64,000 bases of DNA from JAJPKK01 sp035311445. GTDB lineage: Bacteria > Pseudomonadota > Alphaproteobacteria > Rhizobiales > Xanthobacteraceae. Where the stretch lies: NCBI GenBank assembly GCA_035311445.1, contig DATGCX010000276.1:1-64000 (forward strand), read 5' to 3'. Below are positions 26,048-35,047 of this stretch, in pieces (position 1 is the first letter of the stretch; the number at the start of each line of letters is the position of its first letter). The notes beneath the pieces are model-generated. The model did not search any database and was not told where the DNA came from. It saw only the letters and a list, made by a program, of their open reading frames with translations. The position numbers were made by a program, and so were the translations under genes.

Positions 26048-26344
26048 ATGAAAGCTCTGCCACCCCTCGTCGTCGCCTTTGTGCTTTCCATCGGACCGCA
26101 AAGCATGCTCGCGCAGCCGGCCCTGATAGATGGGCAAGTCACCAAAGTCGATCAATCGGCCGGCAAGATCACCATCAGGCATGGTCCGGCCAAGAGGCTC
26201 GGAATGGAGCAGGGCATGACCATGGTTTACAAGGCACAAGACCCGACAATACTCAAGGCAGTCAAAGCCGGCGACAAGATCAAGTTCGATGCCGAGCAAG
26301 TGAATGGCCAATTCACCGTGACAAAAATAGAAAAGGCAAGGTAG
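26048..26344 (+). CDS. CusF-like periplasmic copper-binding protein
   Basis: 98 residues with signal peptide and a single small beta-barrel domain. The copper ligands appear as His in 'ITIRHGPAKRL' and Met residues in 'GMEQGMTMVYKA'. The Trp that caps copper in CusF is not at its usual place. It lies 12 bases after the multicopper oxidase gene and should deliver or buffer periplasmic copper. Confidence 0.85.
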   Translation: MKALPPLVVAFVLSIGPQSMLAQPALIDGQVTKVDQSAGKITIRHGPAKRLGMEQGMTMVYKAQDPTILKAVKAGDKIKFDAEQVNGQFTVTKIEKAR

Positions 26345-26716
26345 CGCGGCATGACGACCATCACCGCCGCCCCGCGACTTTCGCATTCATCTCAGCACGT
26401 GGCGGGTGTCGCGTGCGGGCGCGAAGCTGTGGTGCCCTTCGGGGTGATCACAAGGAATTCAAGACACTGATCGCTCAGGTTCTCCCCCATATGTCGGCGG
26501 GGCGCGATACAATCGACCGAGTCCGCGGGCCGGCGATGTTCCGCGGCACTTCCGTTGGGGGCGTGCCATTCGATCCCGTTGCGCTGCCGCCGTCGGGCAA
26601 CAACGCCCCGATCCACGGATCGGCGGCGCTCTGGTACGTAAAAGGCGGCAGTTCGGGAACCCGGAGAGGTCAGTTTACGCCAGAGCCGCGTCATGCAGCG
26701 GCTCGCCGCCTCAGTA
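26345..26716. other. Intergenic stretch, nothing convincing
   Basis: 372 bases after the copper operon. A plus-strand frame of 112 codons (26413-26751) and a minus-strand frame exist but show no recognisable domain and run into the convergent membrane-protein gene. Confidence 0.45.
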
Positions 26717-27067
26717 TTAATACATGCCGAGGACCGCTCCGAACAATGTGAGGAAACCGAGCACGGCAATACCGGCATGGAGAAACACAATGGGTCTTTT
26801 GGCGACCTCGCCACGAAAATGGACAGAGGCCAGATAAAAACCGCCGAGTGCCGCAATGGCCAGAATCACCAGCGCGACCAGCGGCCCATTCGAGATGCCG
26901 CTCGTGAACGCCGCATCAACGAGCAGAAGCAGCCCTGTGGCCCCCAGCGCCGCGTGCAGCAGCGACAAGGGCCAAGGTGCAAGCCGCTTCCGCAGTATGT
27001 ACGCCGCGGCGAGCGCCAGCCCCGCGGAGGCACCGACAGAGAATACAATGAGAGCATAGATGAGCAT
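26717..27067 (-). CDS. Small integral membrane protein, about four helices
   Basis: 116 residues, almost entirely hydrophobic with four predicted transmembrane segments ('LIVFSVGASAGLALAAAYIL', 'LHAALGATGLLLLVDAAF', 'LVALVILAIAALGGFYLAS', 'LHAGIAVLGFLTLFGAVLG'). No family assigned. Start ATG has CGGAGAATAATAA upstream. Converges on the copper operon. Confidence 0.65.
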   Translation of the reverse strand: MLIYALIVFSVGASAGLALAAAYILRKRLAPWPLSLLHAALGATGLLLLVDAAFTSGISNGPLVALVILAIAALGGFYLASVHFRGEVAKRPIVFLHAGIAVLGFLTLFGAVLGMY

Positions 27068-27474
27068 TTATTATTCTCCGCGCTGCGACGGTCGGAGCAG
27101 TTCAGCTCTGTGTCCCATTCGCATATTCGGCCGGAGTCTTTTTTTGGCTCTGATGCGCCGCGTGACGGATCGGGTCCGCCGACGTGTACGACCGGCCAAA
27201 CAATGGGCCTTTGCAAGGCGGATTGGAAGGAGATTTTTTATCATAGCCCTTTGGTACCCTGTACGGTCCGATTTGAGGCCGTAGCCGACGCTGGCCATAC
27301 GGCCGTCATGCGGCAAAAAAAGCCGAAATTACGGCTAGCAAAGTCCTGGCCTCGAACTTTTTTGCGCTGTCAGGATACTAACGGTTGCCGCGATCCGGAT
27401 GAGTCGCGTACGCGATTTGGGGCGCAACGTAACGGCCATCCTGCTCGCCGGTTTGCAATTCGGCGGAGGATGCA
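27068..27474. other. Divergent intergenic region
   Basis: About 400 bases between the small membrane protein and the caspase-like gene. It should hold both promoters. Frames crossing it are not supported by motifs. Confidence 0.45.
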
Positions 27475-29148
27475 ATGCGGTGGTGTTTGGTTGCCCTGCT
27501 CGGCGTCATCGGCTGCCTGGCGGCGACGCACGCTGTGGCAGAACGCCGCGTCGCGCTGGTGATCGGCAATGCGCAATACGCCTACACCGCGGCGCTGCCC
27601 AACCCGCGCAATGATGCCCAGGACATCTCGGAGTTGCTCAAGAAAATCGGTTTCGAAGTGACCGTGGGCCTTGATCTCGACCAGACCAGTTTCGCGCGTA
27701 CCATCGATACCTTCGCCCGCGCGCTCGAAGGTGCCGATGTCGGACTGTTTTTCTATGCGGGCCATGGCCTGCAAATCAATGAGAAGAACTATCTGATTTC
27801 GACCGGAGCAAAGCTCGAAAGTACCTTCCTGGTGCCGTCGGAAACCATCGAGCTCGATGCGATCATCCGGCTCATGGAGTCGAAAGCCGGGACCAACCTG
27901 ATCTTCCTCGACGCGTGCCGCAACAATCCGCTGACCGACAATCTCAAGCGTACCCTCGCGGTCGTCAGTCGCTCGACCACCATCGGCCGCGGCCTCGCCC
28001 GGGTCGAACCGACCGGTCGCGATACTCTCGTCGCTTTTTCCTCCGCGCCAGGCCAGGAGTCCGCCGATGGGCGGGGCCGCAACAGCCCGTTTACCGCGGC
28101 GCTGCTGCGGCACATGCCCAAACCTGGTCTTGAGGTCTCGGTGATGCTCAAGGAAGTCACGGCCGACGTGCGACGCGAAACCGGCAACGCACAGCGCCCC
28201 CAGCAACTGAGCGACATGTCCAAGACGTTTTATTTTGTAAAGGCGGAACCGGCGATGACCGCGCCCCCGCCAGCCGCCGCGATACCGCCGATAGCGCCAT
28301 CGGAGCCGGTTGATCCGGTCGATGTAGCGTTCTGGCAATCGGCCGCCGCCACAAATGAGTGCGAATCCATCCGCGCCTATATTCGCCGATTCCCGACCGG
28401 CAACTTTGTAGACTTGGCCCGCATTTCGGAGCGGCGGTTGTGCAAGGCCGGCCCCGAGATTGTGACAGCCTCACCGCAGCCGCCCTCGTCCGGGCCGGTC
28501 GCTCCGATGCTGATCCCGGCACCTGCGACGCCCGCAGCTCCCGTCCCGGCCGCGACCACTCAACCCGCCCCGGGGACGAAGGATGCGCTTGCCACCCCTG
28601 CCGTTGCGGCCCCACCGGTTGTGCCTGCTGCCGCACCGGTCGTGCCGCCGGACCCCATCGACATCGGACGCAAGCTCCAGAAGGAGCTGTTGCGGGTGGG
28701 ATGTGCAGCGAGCGGAATCGAAATCGATGGCAACTGGGACGCCGCCTCGCGCGACGCGTTGCGGTCATTCAATGAGCGCACGCGCTCGGTGGCCGTGATC
28801 GACCGCCCGACCCCTGAAGCTCTCGAAGCGGTGCGCAGCCACAGGAACCGTGTATGTCCGACCACCTGCGAGGCCGGCACGGAGTTGCGCGGTAATGCCT
28901 GTGTCGCAATCCCGAAACCGCAGGAGCGCTCCCGGCATGCCTCCCGACCACCCGAGCACGAGCGAGATCGGCCGCTGCGGGCGCAACGGGTCGAACCTGT
29001 CCCGCAGCGATCGGGGTCCCAATCGCAGTCATATGCGAATGTGCCGACTTTGGACACGCGGAAGGGCGAGTCCTGGATCTACGTGGGAAAGCAGCGCTGC
29101 AAGACCTTTGAACCACCGGGAGCGCCGCCGCGCATCATCTGCCCGTAA
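27475..29148 (+). CDS. Caspase-family (C14) protein, secreted, with peptidoglycan-binding-like C-terminus
   Basis: 557 residues. After a signal peptide the caspase-like p20 domain (about 24-240) has the catalytic His97 ('FYAGHG') and Cys148 ('LDACRNNP'). A linker with 'AFWQSAAATNECESIRAYI' follows, then a long Pro/Ala-rich region, a segment near 415-465 that resembles a peptidoglycan-binding-like fold ('ELLRVGCAASGIEIDGNW'), and a Cys-containing tail. Such metacaspase-like proteins cleave after Arg/Lys; their role in bacteria is largely unknown. Start has GGAGG upstream; no operon partner. Confidence 0.88.
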   Translation: MRWCLVALLGVIGCLAATHAVAERRVALVIGNAQYAYTAALPNPRNDAQDISELLKKIGFEVTVGLDLDQTSFARTIDTFARALEGADVGLFFYAGHGLQINEKNYLISTGAKLESTFLVPSETIELDAIIRLMESKAGTNLIFLDACRNNPLTDNLKRTLAVVSRSTTIGRGLARVEPTGRDTLVAFSSAPGQESADGRGRNSPFTAALLRHMPKPGLEVSVMLKEVTADVRRETGNAQRPQQLSDMSKTFYFVKAEPAMTAPPPAAAIPPIAPSEPVDPVDVAFWQSAAATNECESIRAYIRRFPTGNFVDLARISERRLCKAGPEIVTASPQPPSSGPVAPMLIPAPATPAAPVPAATTQPAPGTKDALATPAVAAPPVVPAAAPVVPPDPIDIGRKLQKELLRVGCAASGIEIDGNWDAASRDALRSFNERTRSVAVIDRPTPEALEAVRSHRNRVCPTTCEAGTELRGNACVAIPKPQERSRHASRPPEHERDRPLRAQRVEPVPQRSGSQSQSYANVPTLDTRKGESWIYVGKQRCKTFEPPGAPPRIICP

Positions 29149-29291
29149 TTGCCTCGAAACAGTTGATGGGAGTGCTCACGTGACGGGCACGAGGCCGATG
29201 CGGCGACTTTTGATGATCGCCGCCCTCCGCGGAGATGGCTTCGCAAGGAGCCCACCCAGCATTCGGCCGGTCGTCATGATACATCGCCCGC

Positions 29292-29371
29292 TGTAGGGGC
29301 GACCCTGGGGCGACCCTTGTGGTCGCCCCGTTCGTCGCATCCCGCAAAGGGCGACCACAAGGGTCGCCCCC
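29292..29371. repeat. Family A palindromic repeat, second copy with internal duplication
   Basis: Same arms as 14162-14234 and the same centre in reverse orientation. The left arm has an extra 'GGGGCGACCCT' unit, a small tandem duplication. A half copy ('GGGTCGCCCCTACA') follows at about 29564-29577, after a family B element. Confidence 0.8.
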
Positions 29372-29408
29372 CATTGGCGCTAACTTAACGCTGTGCTGTG
29401 CCGCTGGG

Positions 29409-29526
29409 ACTCCCTCCCCCCTTGTGGGTCCCTTGTGGGGGAGGGTTGGGGTGGGGGTCGTGCCACGGGGCACAGCTTTGCTCCATTCCTCGACCCCCGC
29501 CCCCTCCCCACAAGGGGAGGGGAGGA
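29409..29526. repeat. Family B composite palindromic repeat
   Basis: 'CTTGTGGGGGAGGG' hairpin arms on the left and the mirrored 'CCCCTCCCCACAAGGGGAGG' on the right. Lies between a full and a half copy of family A, so it looks as if it was inserted into or beside one. Confidence 0.75.
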
Positions 29527-29782
29527 GTTCGCGGCGCCGTTGCAGCGTAAGTTAACGCAAATGAGGGTCGCCCCTACATCATGTTTCCTATTCTCGATTT
29601 GGGCGCTTCTTCGCCGGACCGTACAATGCGGGTACCTACAAATTGTACACGGATTTAGAGAGAAATTTCGCACAGAGAGGTATTATCTGCTATCATGATT
29701 CGGCTGCGGCCATCCCGCGAGCGGGCCGACGCCGGTGCTTGCAACACCGACGCCTGCCCTGACCCTCAACATGGAGTGACCC

Positions 29783-29995
29783 ATGTCAAAGGCTGCTCAC
29801 AAGTCTATTCAAAATCGAGGGCCTGTCACGCTGAGCGTCGCCGAGATAGCCAGTCTCGCCGACAGATTGAGCGCGCGTGCTCAAAGCGCGATGCTCGATC
29901 AGCCCGAACAGCGCTCCGACCTTGATCTTGCGGCGAGGCTGATCCGGCACATTGTGCGAGCAGGTCTTGTGCGCGCCAGCGTGGCGATCGAATAG
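29783..29995 (+). CDS. Small conserved-type protein of unknown function
   Basis: 70 residues, 'VTLSVAEIASLADRLSARAQ' and 'DLDLAARLIRHIVRAGL', predicted helical and cytoplasmic. A GGAGTGACCC sequence precedes the ATG. Small proteins of this look are common in Rhizobiales. No operon partner. Confidence 0.55.
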   Translation: MSKAAHKSIQNRGPVTLSVAEIASLADRLSARAQSAMLDQPEQRSDLDLAARLIRHIVRAGLVRASVAIE

Positions 29996-30087
29996 GGGCG
30001 CGTTTCGACCTCGATCAATCGATTTTGCCTATCTATGCTTGCTATCTTGCGAACCGAAACCTGACTCACTATCACCGGCAACCCATA

Positions 30088-30384
30088 TCAGACTACAATT
30101 ACGGCGTCACTGTAGGCAGCCAGGGTTTTGTCCGTTGTCAAGAGGCGCAACGGTTCGGTAAGCGCCTGGGCGACGAGCATCCGGTCGAATGGATCGCGAC
30201 GGTCTCTGAGCGCCAAACCGCGTGACGCAACCGCGTGCTGCCATGTGATCGGAAGCTCCAGGAATTTTGCTTCTCGAAACCCATGCAGGAAGTCGGCCGG
30301 CTCGATCCTAATTCTGTCGTGCGACGCCTTGATGGCGATTTCCCAGAGCGATATGGCGCTGACAAAGAGGTCACGATCATCAAG
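30088..30384 (-). pseudogene. VapC-type PIN-domain toxin, N-terminus lost
   Basis: A minus-strand frame without start codon reads 'LFVSAISLWEIAIKASHDRI', 'LHGFREAKFLELPITWQHA', 'RDRRDPFDRMLVAQAL' and ends 'LLTTDKTLAAYSD'. This is the C-terminal three quarters of a VapC/PIN ribonuclease, with the DPFDR motif intact. The first 35 or so residues, including the first catalytic Asp, are missing; an in-frame TAG precedes the fragment. No antitoxin is adjacent. Confidence 0.7.
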
Positions 30385-30583
30385 CTAAGCTTGGGCGACA
30401 GCATGACGCGCTCCGTCAATGCTTCAACAAACGCTCACCTATAGCGGATTTCGTTCGGTGGACTCTAGCCGCTTTTCTCATGCCCCACCCTGGCGTAGGG
30501 TAGTGCATACGCAACGATGCTTCGATAGAGGCGAGAAAAGCGGGCCGCCACCGCCGGCAGCACCGCCTGATGGGGAGGAAAAC

Positions 30584-31624
30584 ATGACCAGGCTGCCGAT
30601 TGCCGCAGCGGCGAGCGCACTCGCGGTCTCATTTGCGTTCGCACAGTCCGAGAACCAGGCCGTCCTGCGGCTCGATCCAGCCCTCGACGCGCTGGTCTCG
30701 CCCGACGCCAAGGTCGAGCTTGTCAAGGGCGGCTTTGGCTTCACCGAGGGCCCGGTGTGGGTGCAGAAGGGCAGGGAAGGCTATCTGCTGTTCACCGACA
30801 TCCCCGGCGCTGTGGTGTGGAAATTGACGGCGGATGGCAAGGCTTCGGTCTATCTCGATAACGTCGGTTATACCGGCCCCGAAAGGTGGCGCTGGGGCCC
30901 CGTCCTGAACAACGGCAAGGACCGCAACGATCCGAACTTCGAAGAGTTCGTGATGATGGGCGCCGACGGTCTCACGCTTGACCGCCAAGGCCGCCTGATC
31001 CTCGCCACCTTTGCGGGCCGCTCGCTGATGCGCATCGAGAACGGCGGCAAGCGCACCGTGCTGGCCGACAATTACGAAGGCAAGCGCTTCGGCGGTCCCA
31101 ACGATGTCGTGGTCAAGCGCGACGGCGCGATCTATTTCACCGACACTTACGGGGCGCTGCGCCTGCGCGATAAGGATCCCAAGAAGGAACTCGATTTCAA
31201 TGCGGTGTACCGGTGGAAGGACGGCAAGCTCACGCTCGTGATCAAGGACATGCCCAACACCAACGGCCTCGCCTTCGCGCCCGACGAGAAATATCTCTAC
31301 GTCAATGGCAGCCGCGACAACTACGTCAATCGCTACGAGGTGCAGCCCGACGGCACGCTGGCGAACGGCAAGCTGTTCTTCGACATGCGCGGGCAGACGG
31401 AGCCTGGCATCACCGACGGCCTGCGGGTCGATACCAACGGCAATCTCTACGAGACCGGCCCGGGGGGCGTGTGGATCATCTCGCCGGACGGCAAGCACCT
31501 CGGCACCATCCGGGCACCCGAAATCTCCACCAACATCGGCTTCGGCGATGCCGACAGGAAGACGCTCTACATCGCCGCGCGCAGCAGCATCTACCGGATC
31601 AGGGTGAACACGCCGGGGATATGA
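30584..31624 (+). CDS. SMP-30/gluconolactonase-family secreted protein
   Basis: 346 residues with a signal peptide ('LPIAAAASALAVSFAFAQS') and a six-bladed propeller of the SMP-30/gluconolaconase/LRE-like family: 'GFGFTEGPVWVQ' (metal-site Glu), 'FGGPNDVVVKRDGAIYFTDT' (Asn ligand), 'NTNGLAFAPDEKYLYV' and 'GITDGLRVDTNGNLYETG' (catalytic Asp). It probably hydrolyses a lactone in the periplasm. ATG 30584 has GGGGAGGA upstream. Confidence 0.88.
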   Translation: MTRLPIAAAASALAVSFAFAQSENQAVLRLDPALDALVSPDAKVELVKGGFGFTEGPVWVQKGREGYLLFTDIPGAVVWKLTADGKASVYLDNVGYTGPERWRWGPVLNNGKDRNDPNFEEFVMMGADGLTLDRQGRLILATFAGRSLMRIENGGKRTVLADNYEGKRFGGPNDVVVKRDGAIYFTDTYGALRLRDKDPKKELDFNAVYRWKDGKLTLVIKDMPNTNGLAFAPDEKYLYVNGSRDNYVNRYEVQPDGTLANGKLFFDMRGQTEPGITDGLRVDTNGNLYETGPGGVWIISPDGKHLGTIRAPEISTNIGFGDADRKTLYIAARSSIYRIRVNTPGI

Positions 31625-31879
31625 GTGGTGCAGGGCGGGTTCGCCTTACGCCGTCCGAGCGAGCCCGCCATGCCGACGATCGGGGCGCGGTCTGTGCTGC
31701 AAGGCCAGGCCGAAAACCTGGTCACGATTGCACTGAGGGAAAGTCAGGTCTATCTTTCGCCCCAGAGCGCCCGATGAGAACTCTGGATTAGCGAACCGCG
31801 TATTTGTTGCCAGCTCAGTTCTTTGCCCAGGGTAGTGATTCCCCCTACTGCTCAGGCGATTTCGAAAGGAGCCCGAGTT

Positions 31880-32797
31880 GTGCCTCTAATCAGCAAGCCT
31901 AACCCGCTTCCTTCCGAGCTGACGTACGTGCCGGAGAACGGCGACCCTCATACAGTGGCGACCGGCGAAAGCTGGTGGACGCTAGTGGAGTTACCGCTCG
32001 TGCGGGCCGCGCGCAAGTCGGCGAGCGACTTGTGCTACTTCAACTTCAAAACGCGCAATCCGCGCGAGATCAATTGGTATCTGCATCACAAGGTGGGCTG
32101 CCGCCACGTCACCCGTGACGGCAAGAACTACATGTTTTCCGACTTCGATCGTTTGAATAAGGACGCGGCGACTCCGGGAATTATCTACCTCCCACGAGTC
32201 TGGGCGACGCTGCCGACAATCACGTCCCCGGCGGATGAACTTCGGCTGGATATCTGGGTCGGTTTGGGTGGTAAAGCCGGAACCATGTTCGTAGTGGCCG
32301 GCATAGAGACGATGGAAGGACTGGTGGTGGGTATAGACCAGCCGCACACATGGATGGCGCTGCAGGCCTCGATTAGTCGCCTGGGTGTCGGCTGGGGCGT
32401 CTCTGGCGGGGCCTGCCTGATCGTGGTGACGGGAGTGAAAAAGCCTTCGCAACTCAATGGGTTTCAGACCGGCGGCGGGGACTTTACACTGGCACTGGGT
32501 GAGAACTGGGACAAAATTGCAAAGGCGGGCGGTGCTGCAAAGAAGTTCGCGCCCATCATTGAGGCGATTAAGAGGATCGGCGCGAAAACGCCCAAGGCGC
32601 TGAAAGCAGCATTGAAGGCCGATCCGGACCGATATGGCGATCTCGTCAAGGCGGTGGGGCAGTTTCGGGAGGCGCTGGGAGCCGGCGCGGAAGAGCAGAA
32701 CGTGTATCTGGTGGACGTTCCGTGGCTGGGCGGCGGTGCGGAGGCCTCGCTGTATTACGGCGTGGCGACCTACACCGCGTTGTGGGATTCAGGCTAA
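31880..32797 (+). CDS. Protein of unknown function with LysM-like start
   Basis: 305 residues from a GTG that has AAAGGAG eight bases upstream; the frame is open 19 codons further back without a ribosome site. The first 100 residues ('HTVATGESWWTLVEL' and 'INWYLHHKVGC') resemble a LysM-type wall-binding motif with extra insertions. A glycine-rich middle ('WVGLGGKAGTMFVVAGIETM') and a Lys/Ala-rich helical region follow. No catalytic motif seen; it could belong to a contractile injection or toxin locus, but no such neighbours exist. Confidence 0.55.
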   Translation: MPLISKPNPLPSELTYVPENGDPHTVATGESWWTLVELPLVRAARKSASDLCYFNFKTRNPREINWYLHHKVGCRHVTRDGKNYMFSDFDRLNKDAATPGIIYLPRVWATLPTITSPADELRLDIWVGLGGKAGTMFVVAGIETMEGLVVGIDQPHTWMALQASISRLGVGWGVSGGACLIVVTGVKKPSQLNGFQTGGGDFTLALGENWDKIAKAGGAAKKFAPIIEAIKRIGAKTPKALKAALKADPDRYGDLVKAVGQFREALGAGAEEQNVYLVDVPWLGGGAEASLYYGVATYTALWDSG

Positions 32798-32855
32798 TGG
32801 GGCCGTCTGTGCGGCGCGCAGCAGCATCTGCTGATAGACCATCGATCAATGGGCG

Positions 32856-33263
32856 CTACGACCCGACCGCCGCGCCATATTGCGCGTCGGTGACGTGCTC
32901 CATCCACGTCACGTGGGTACCGTCGAGCGCCTCCTGCATGGCGATGTGGACCATGGCGGTGGTGGGGCCGGCGCCGTGCCAGTGCTTCTCGCCGGGCGGA
33001 ATCCACACCGTGTCTCCGGCGCGGATTTCGCGGATCGGGCCGCCCCAGGTCTGCACCCGCCCAAGTCCCGACACCACGTGCAACGTCTGGCCGAGCGGGT
33101 GGGTGTGCCACGCGGTGCGCGCCCCCGGCTCAAAGCTCACACGCCCCGCCCGGATACGCGCCGGCGCGGGCGCTTCGATGATCGGATCCTGCCACACCGT
33201 ACCGGTGAACCAATCGCCGGGCATCCGTCGTGACGGCACAGAACCCGATGGCTTGATGTCCAT
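32856..33263 (-). CDS. Cupin of the (R)-mandelonitrile-lyase-like type
   Basis: 135 residues, single cupin domain. Metal ligands are in 'AWHTHPLGQTLHVVSG' and 'IPPGEKHWHGAGPT', and the C-terminal 'VTWMEHVTDAQYG' is typical of small cupin hydroxynitrile lyases and their many uncharacterised relatives. It probably binds Mn or Fe in the cytoplasm. AAGGAGAC precedes the ATG. The sequence open upstream of the ATG is not part of the cupin. Confidence 0.85.
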   Translation of the reverse strand: MDIKPSGSVPSRRMPGDWFTGTVWQDPIIEAPAPARIRAGRVSFEPGARTAWHTHPLGQTLHVVSGLGRVQTWGGPIREIRAGDTVWIPPGEKHWHGAGPTTAMVHIAMQEALDGTHVTWMEHVTDAQYGAAVGS

Positions 33264-33336
33264 GATGTCTCCTTGGCGCAAAATGCGTCGTTCAGCCTGG
33301 AAGCCGATTTCGTTCCGATGGAAATCAAATCGCTGT

Positions 33337-33421
33337 GTCGTCACCCGCGAAGGCGGGTGACCCAGTAACCCCCGCAATGCTGGGATTACTGGGTCGCCCG
33401 GTCAAGCCGGGCGATGACACG
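33337..33421. repeat. REP-like palindromic repeat (family C)
   Basis: 'GTCACCCGCGAAGGCGGGTG' hairpin on the left and 'CGCCCGGTCAAGCCGGGCGA' hairpin on the right, separated by about 25 bases. Lies between the cupin and the serine hydrolase genes. Confidence 0.75.
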
Positions 33422-33489
33422 GGAGAGTCGGAGATAGAGAACTGGTTACTTTTCACCGAAATCTGCTCCGGAACACGCGGCCGAGGCGT

Positions 33490-34782
33490 TCAATCCACGA
33501 TGGCGCGGTAGACCATGGCATCGATCACCTGGCGATAATGCCAGCGGATCGCACCGGGTGTCTGCGCCATGAATACCACCACGAGGTCTTCCTTGGGATC
33601 GGCCCACCAGTTCGTACCGCTGGCGCCAGGCCAGGAGAAATTGCCCACGGAGCCCGCCATCCGCACGATGCCGGGCGTGGCCTGCACCGCGAGACCGAGG
33701 CCGAAACCGTAATCGGCGCGGGTCGGATCGGCATTGCCGATCAGGTTCTTCACCTCGGGGCCGATCTGGTTCGACAGCATGTATTCCACGGTCTTGCGGG
33801 ACAGGATGCGCGCATCGCCATATGTGCCCTTGTTGAGCAGCATCAGGGCGAAGCGCGTGTAGTCCCCGGCCGTCGATGCCGCGCAGCCGCCGCCGCACTC
33901 GAACTTGGCAGGCTGCGTCAGGTCAGTGAGCGCCTGTGGCCGCCTGGTGACCGGATCGACCGGAAGCGGCTTGGCGTACCGCCCCGCCTTGTCGGCGGGA
34001 ATCAGGAAGGTCGTATCCATCATGCCGAGCGGCTTGAAAACATTGTCCTGCAGATAGCCGCCGAGCGTCTGCTCGGTGAGGTGCTCCACGACGATGCCGA
34101 GGACGTCGAGGCCGAAGCCGTAGTCCCAGGTCGAGCCGGGCTGGAAGTGAAGCGGCAGCGTCGCGAGCTGGTCGAGGAACTGCGTGCCGGTGTAGGTGAG
34201 CGCCGCCTGGCCCGAACCCTCAGGATAAAGCTTGTGGACCGCGGTGGTGCCGCGGCCCCCATAGCTGAAGCCCGAGGTGTGGCGGAACAGGTCCTGGATG
34301 GTGATTTTCCGTGCGGGCGGTACCTTATCGATGATCGTATCCTTCGTGGCATTCAGCACGGCCACCTGCATATCGGCGAATTTCGGGAAATATTTCGCCA
34401 GCGGCTCATCCATCAGCGGCTTGCCCTGCTCATAGAGCTGGAGCGCCGCGACCGCCGTCATCGGCTTGGTCATGGAGGCTATGTTGAAGATCGCGTCGGT
34501 CGTCATCGGCGCGTTGGCCTTTTCGTCGCGATAACCGAACGCCTCGAAATAGGCGAGCTTGCCGTGGCGCGCGATCGCGAGCACGGCGCCGGGCATCTGG
34601 CCGCGGGCAATATCGGCGTTGAGTGTCCTGGCGACATCGGCAAGCCGCTCTGACGACATGCCGACCTCCTCGGGTTTCACGCGCGGCAACGGGTCCGTCG
34701 GTTTCGCCACGTTCTGGGCATTTGCCGAAGCGCACATGAGTCCTGCCAGGATGATTGCCGCTGTGCTGCGCGTGATCGCCAT
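33490..34782 (-). CDS. Secreted serine hydrolase (class C beta-lactamase-like)
   Basis: 430 residues with signal peptide ('TAAIILAGLMCASANA'). The nucleophile motif SMTK is at 103-106 ('FNIASMTKPMTA'), followed by 'FRHTSGFSYGG' and a C-terminal 'ASGTNWWADPKEDLVVVFMAQ'. The family includes esterases, D-aminopeptidases and penicillin-binding-like enzymes; most members are not antibiotic-degrading. GGAGGAGG precedes the ATG, and the 5' region is shared with the divergent acyl-CoA synthetase gene. Confidence 0.88.
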   Translation of the reverse strand: MAITRSTAAIILAGLMCASANAQNVAKPTDPLPRVKPEEVGMSSERLADVARTLNADIARGQMPGAVLAIARHGKLAYFEAFGYRDEKANAPMTTDAIFNIASMTKPMTAVAALQLYEQGKPLMDEPLAKYFPKFADMQVAVLNATKDTIIDKVPPARKITIQDLFRHTSGFSYGGRGTTAVHKLYPEGSGQAALTYTGTQFLDQLATLPLHFQPGSTWDYGFGLDVLGIVVEHLTEQTLGGYLQDNVFKPLGMMDTTFLIPADKAGRYAKPLPVDPVTRRPQALTDLTQPAKFECGGGCAASTAGDYTRFALMLLNKGTYGDARILSRKTVEYMLSNQIGPEVKNLIGNADPTRADYGFGLGLAVQATPGIVRMAGSVGNFSWPGASGTNWWADPKEDLVVVFMAQTPGAIRWHYRQVIDAMVYRAIVD

Positions 34783-34914
34783 ATATCCTCCTCCATCTCG
34801 CGGGTCTTCAGCTGAGACCGGCTGTTGGTTCGGATTATCGGCTGTGCCGTGTTCGCAATCAATTACGTTCTGTTGAATGCCTCCTATTGATCGATTCGCA
34901 TGCCGCACGGCACT

Positions 34915-34951
34915 GCTCCCTCTCCCCGCTTGCGCCGCTTGTGGGGAGAGG
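34915..34951. repeat. Short family B hairpin
   Basis: 'CTCTCCCCGCTTG' followed by 'CTTGTGGGGAGAG', a single hairpin in the divergent spacer before the acyl-CoA synthetase gene. Confidence 0.6.
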
Positions 34952-35047
34952 TGAAAGCTGCGGGCGAATGCGGTGCTCTCCCTCCAGTCGGAGCGCCAAT
35001 GTAATATCCGATGTTCCTGCTGAACGACCCGCGAACCGATCAATGTG

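Larger units (their letters stand above)
29149..29782. other. Repeat-filled intergenic region
   Basis: 634 bases between the caspase-like gene and a small conserved protein. It is mostly repeat families A and B; the flanking bases carry nothing recognisable. Confidence 0.6.

Noticed and set aside
33490..34782. Antibiotic-resistance beta-lactamase
   Set aside because: Only SxxK and general class C fold are visible; the typical KTG motif of true AmpC is not evident, and most relatives are esterases.
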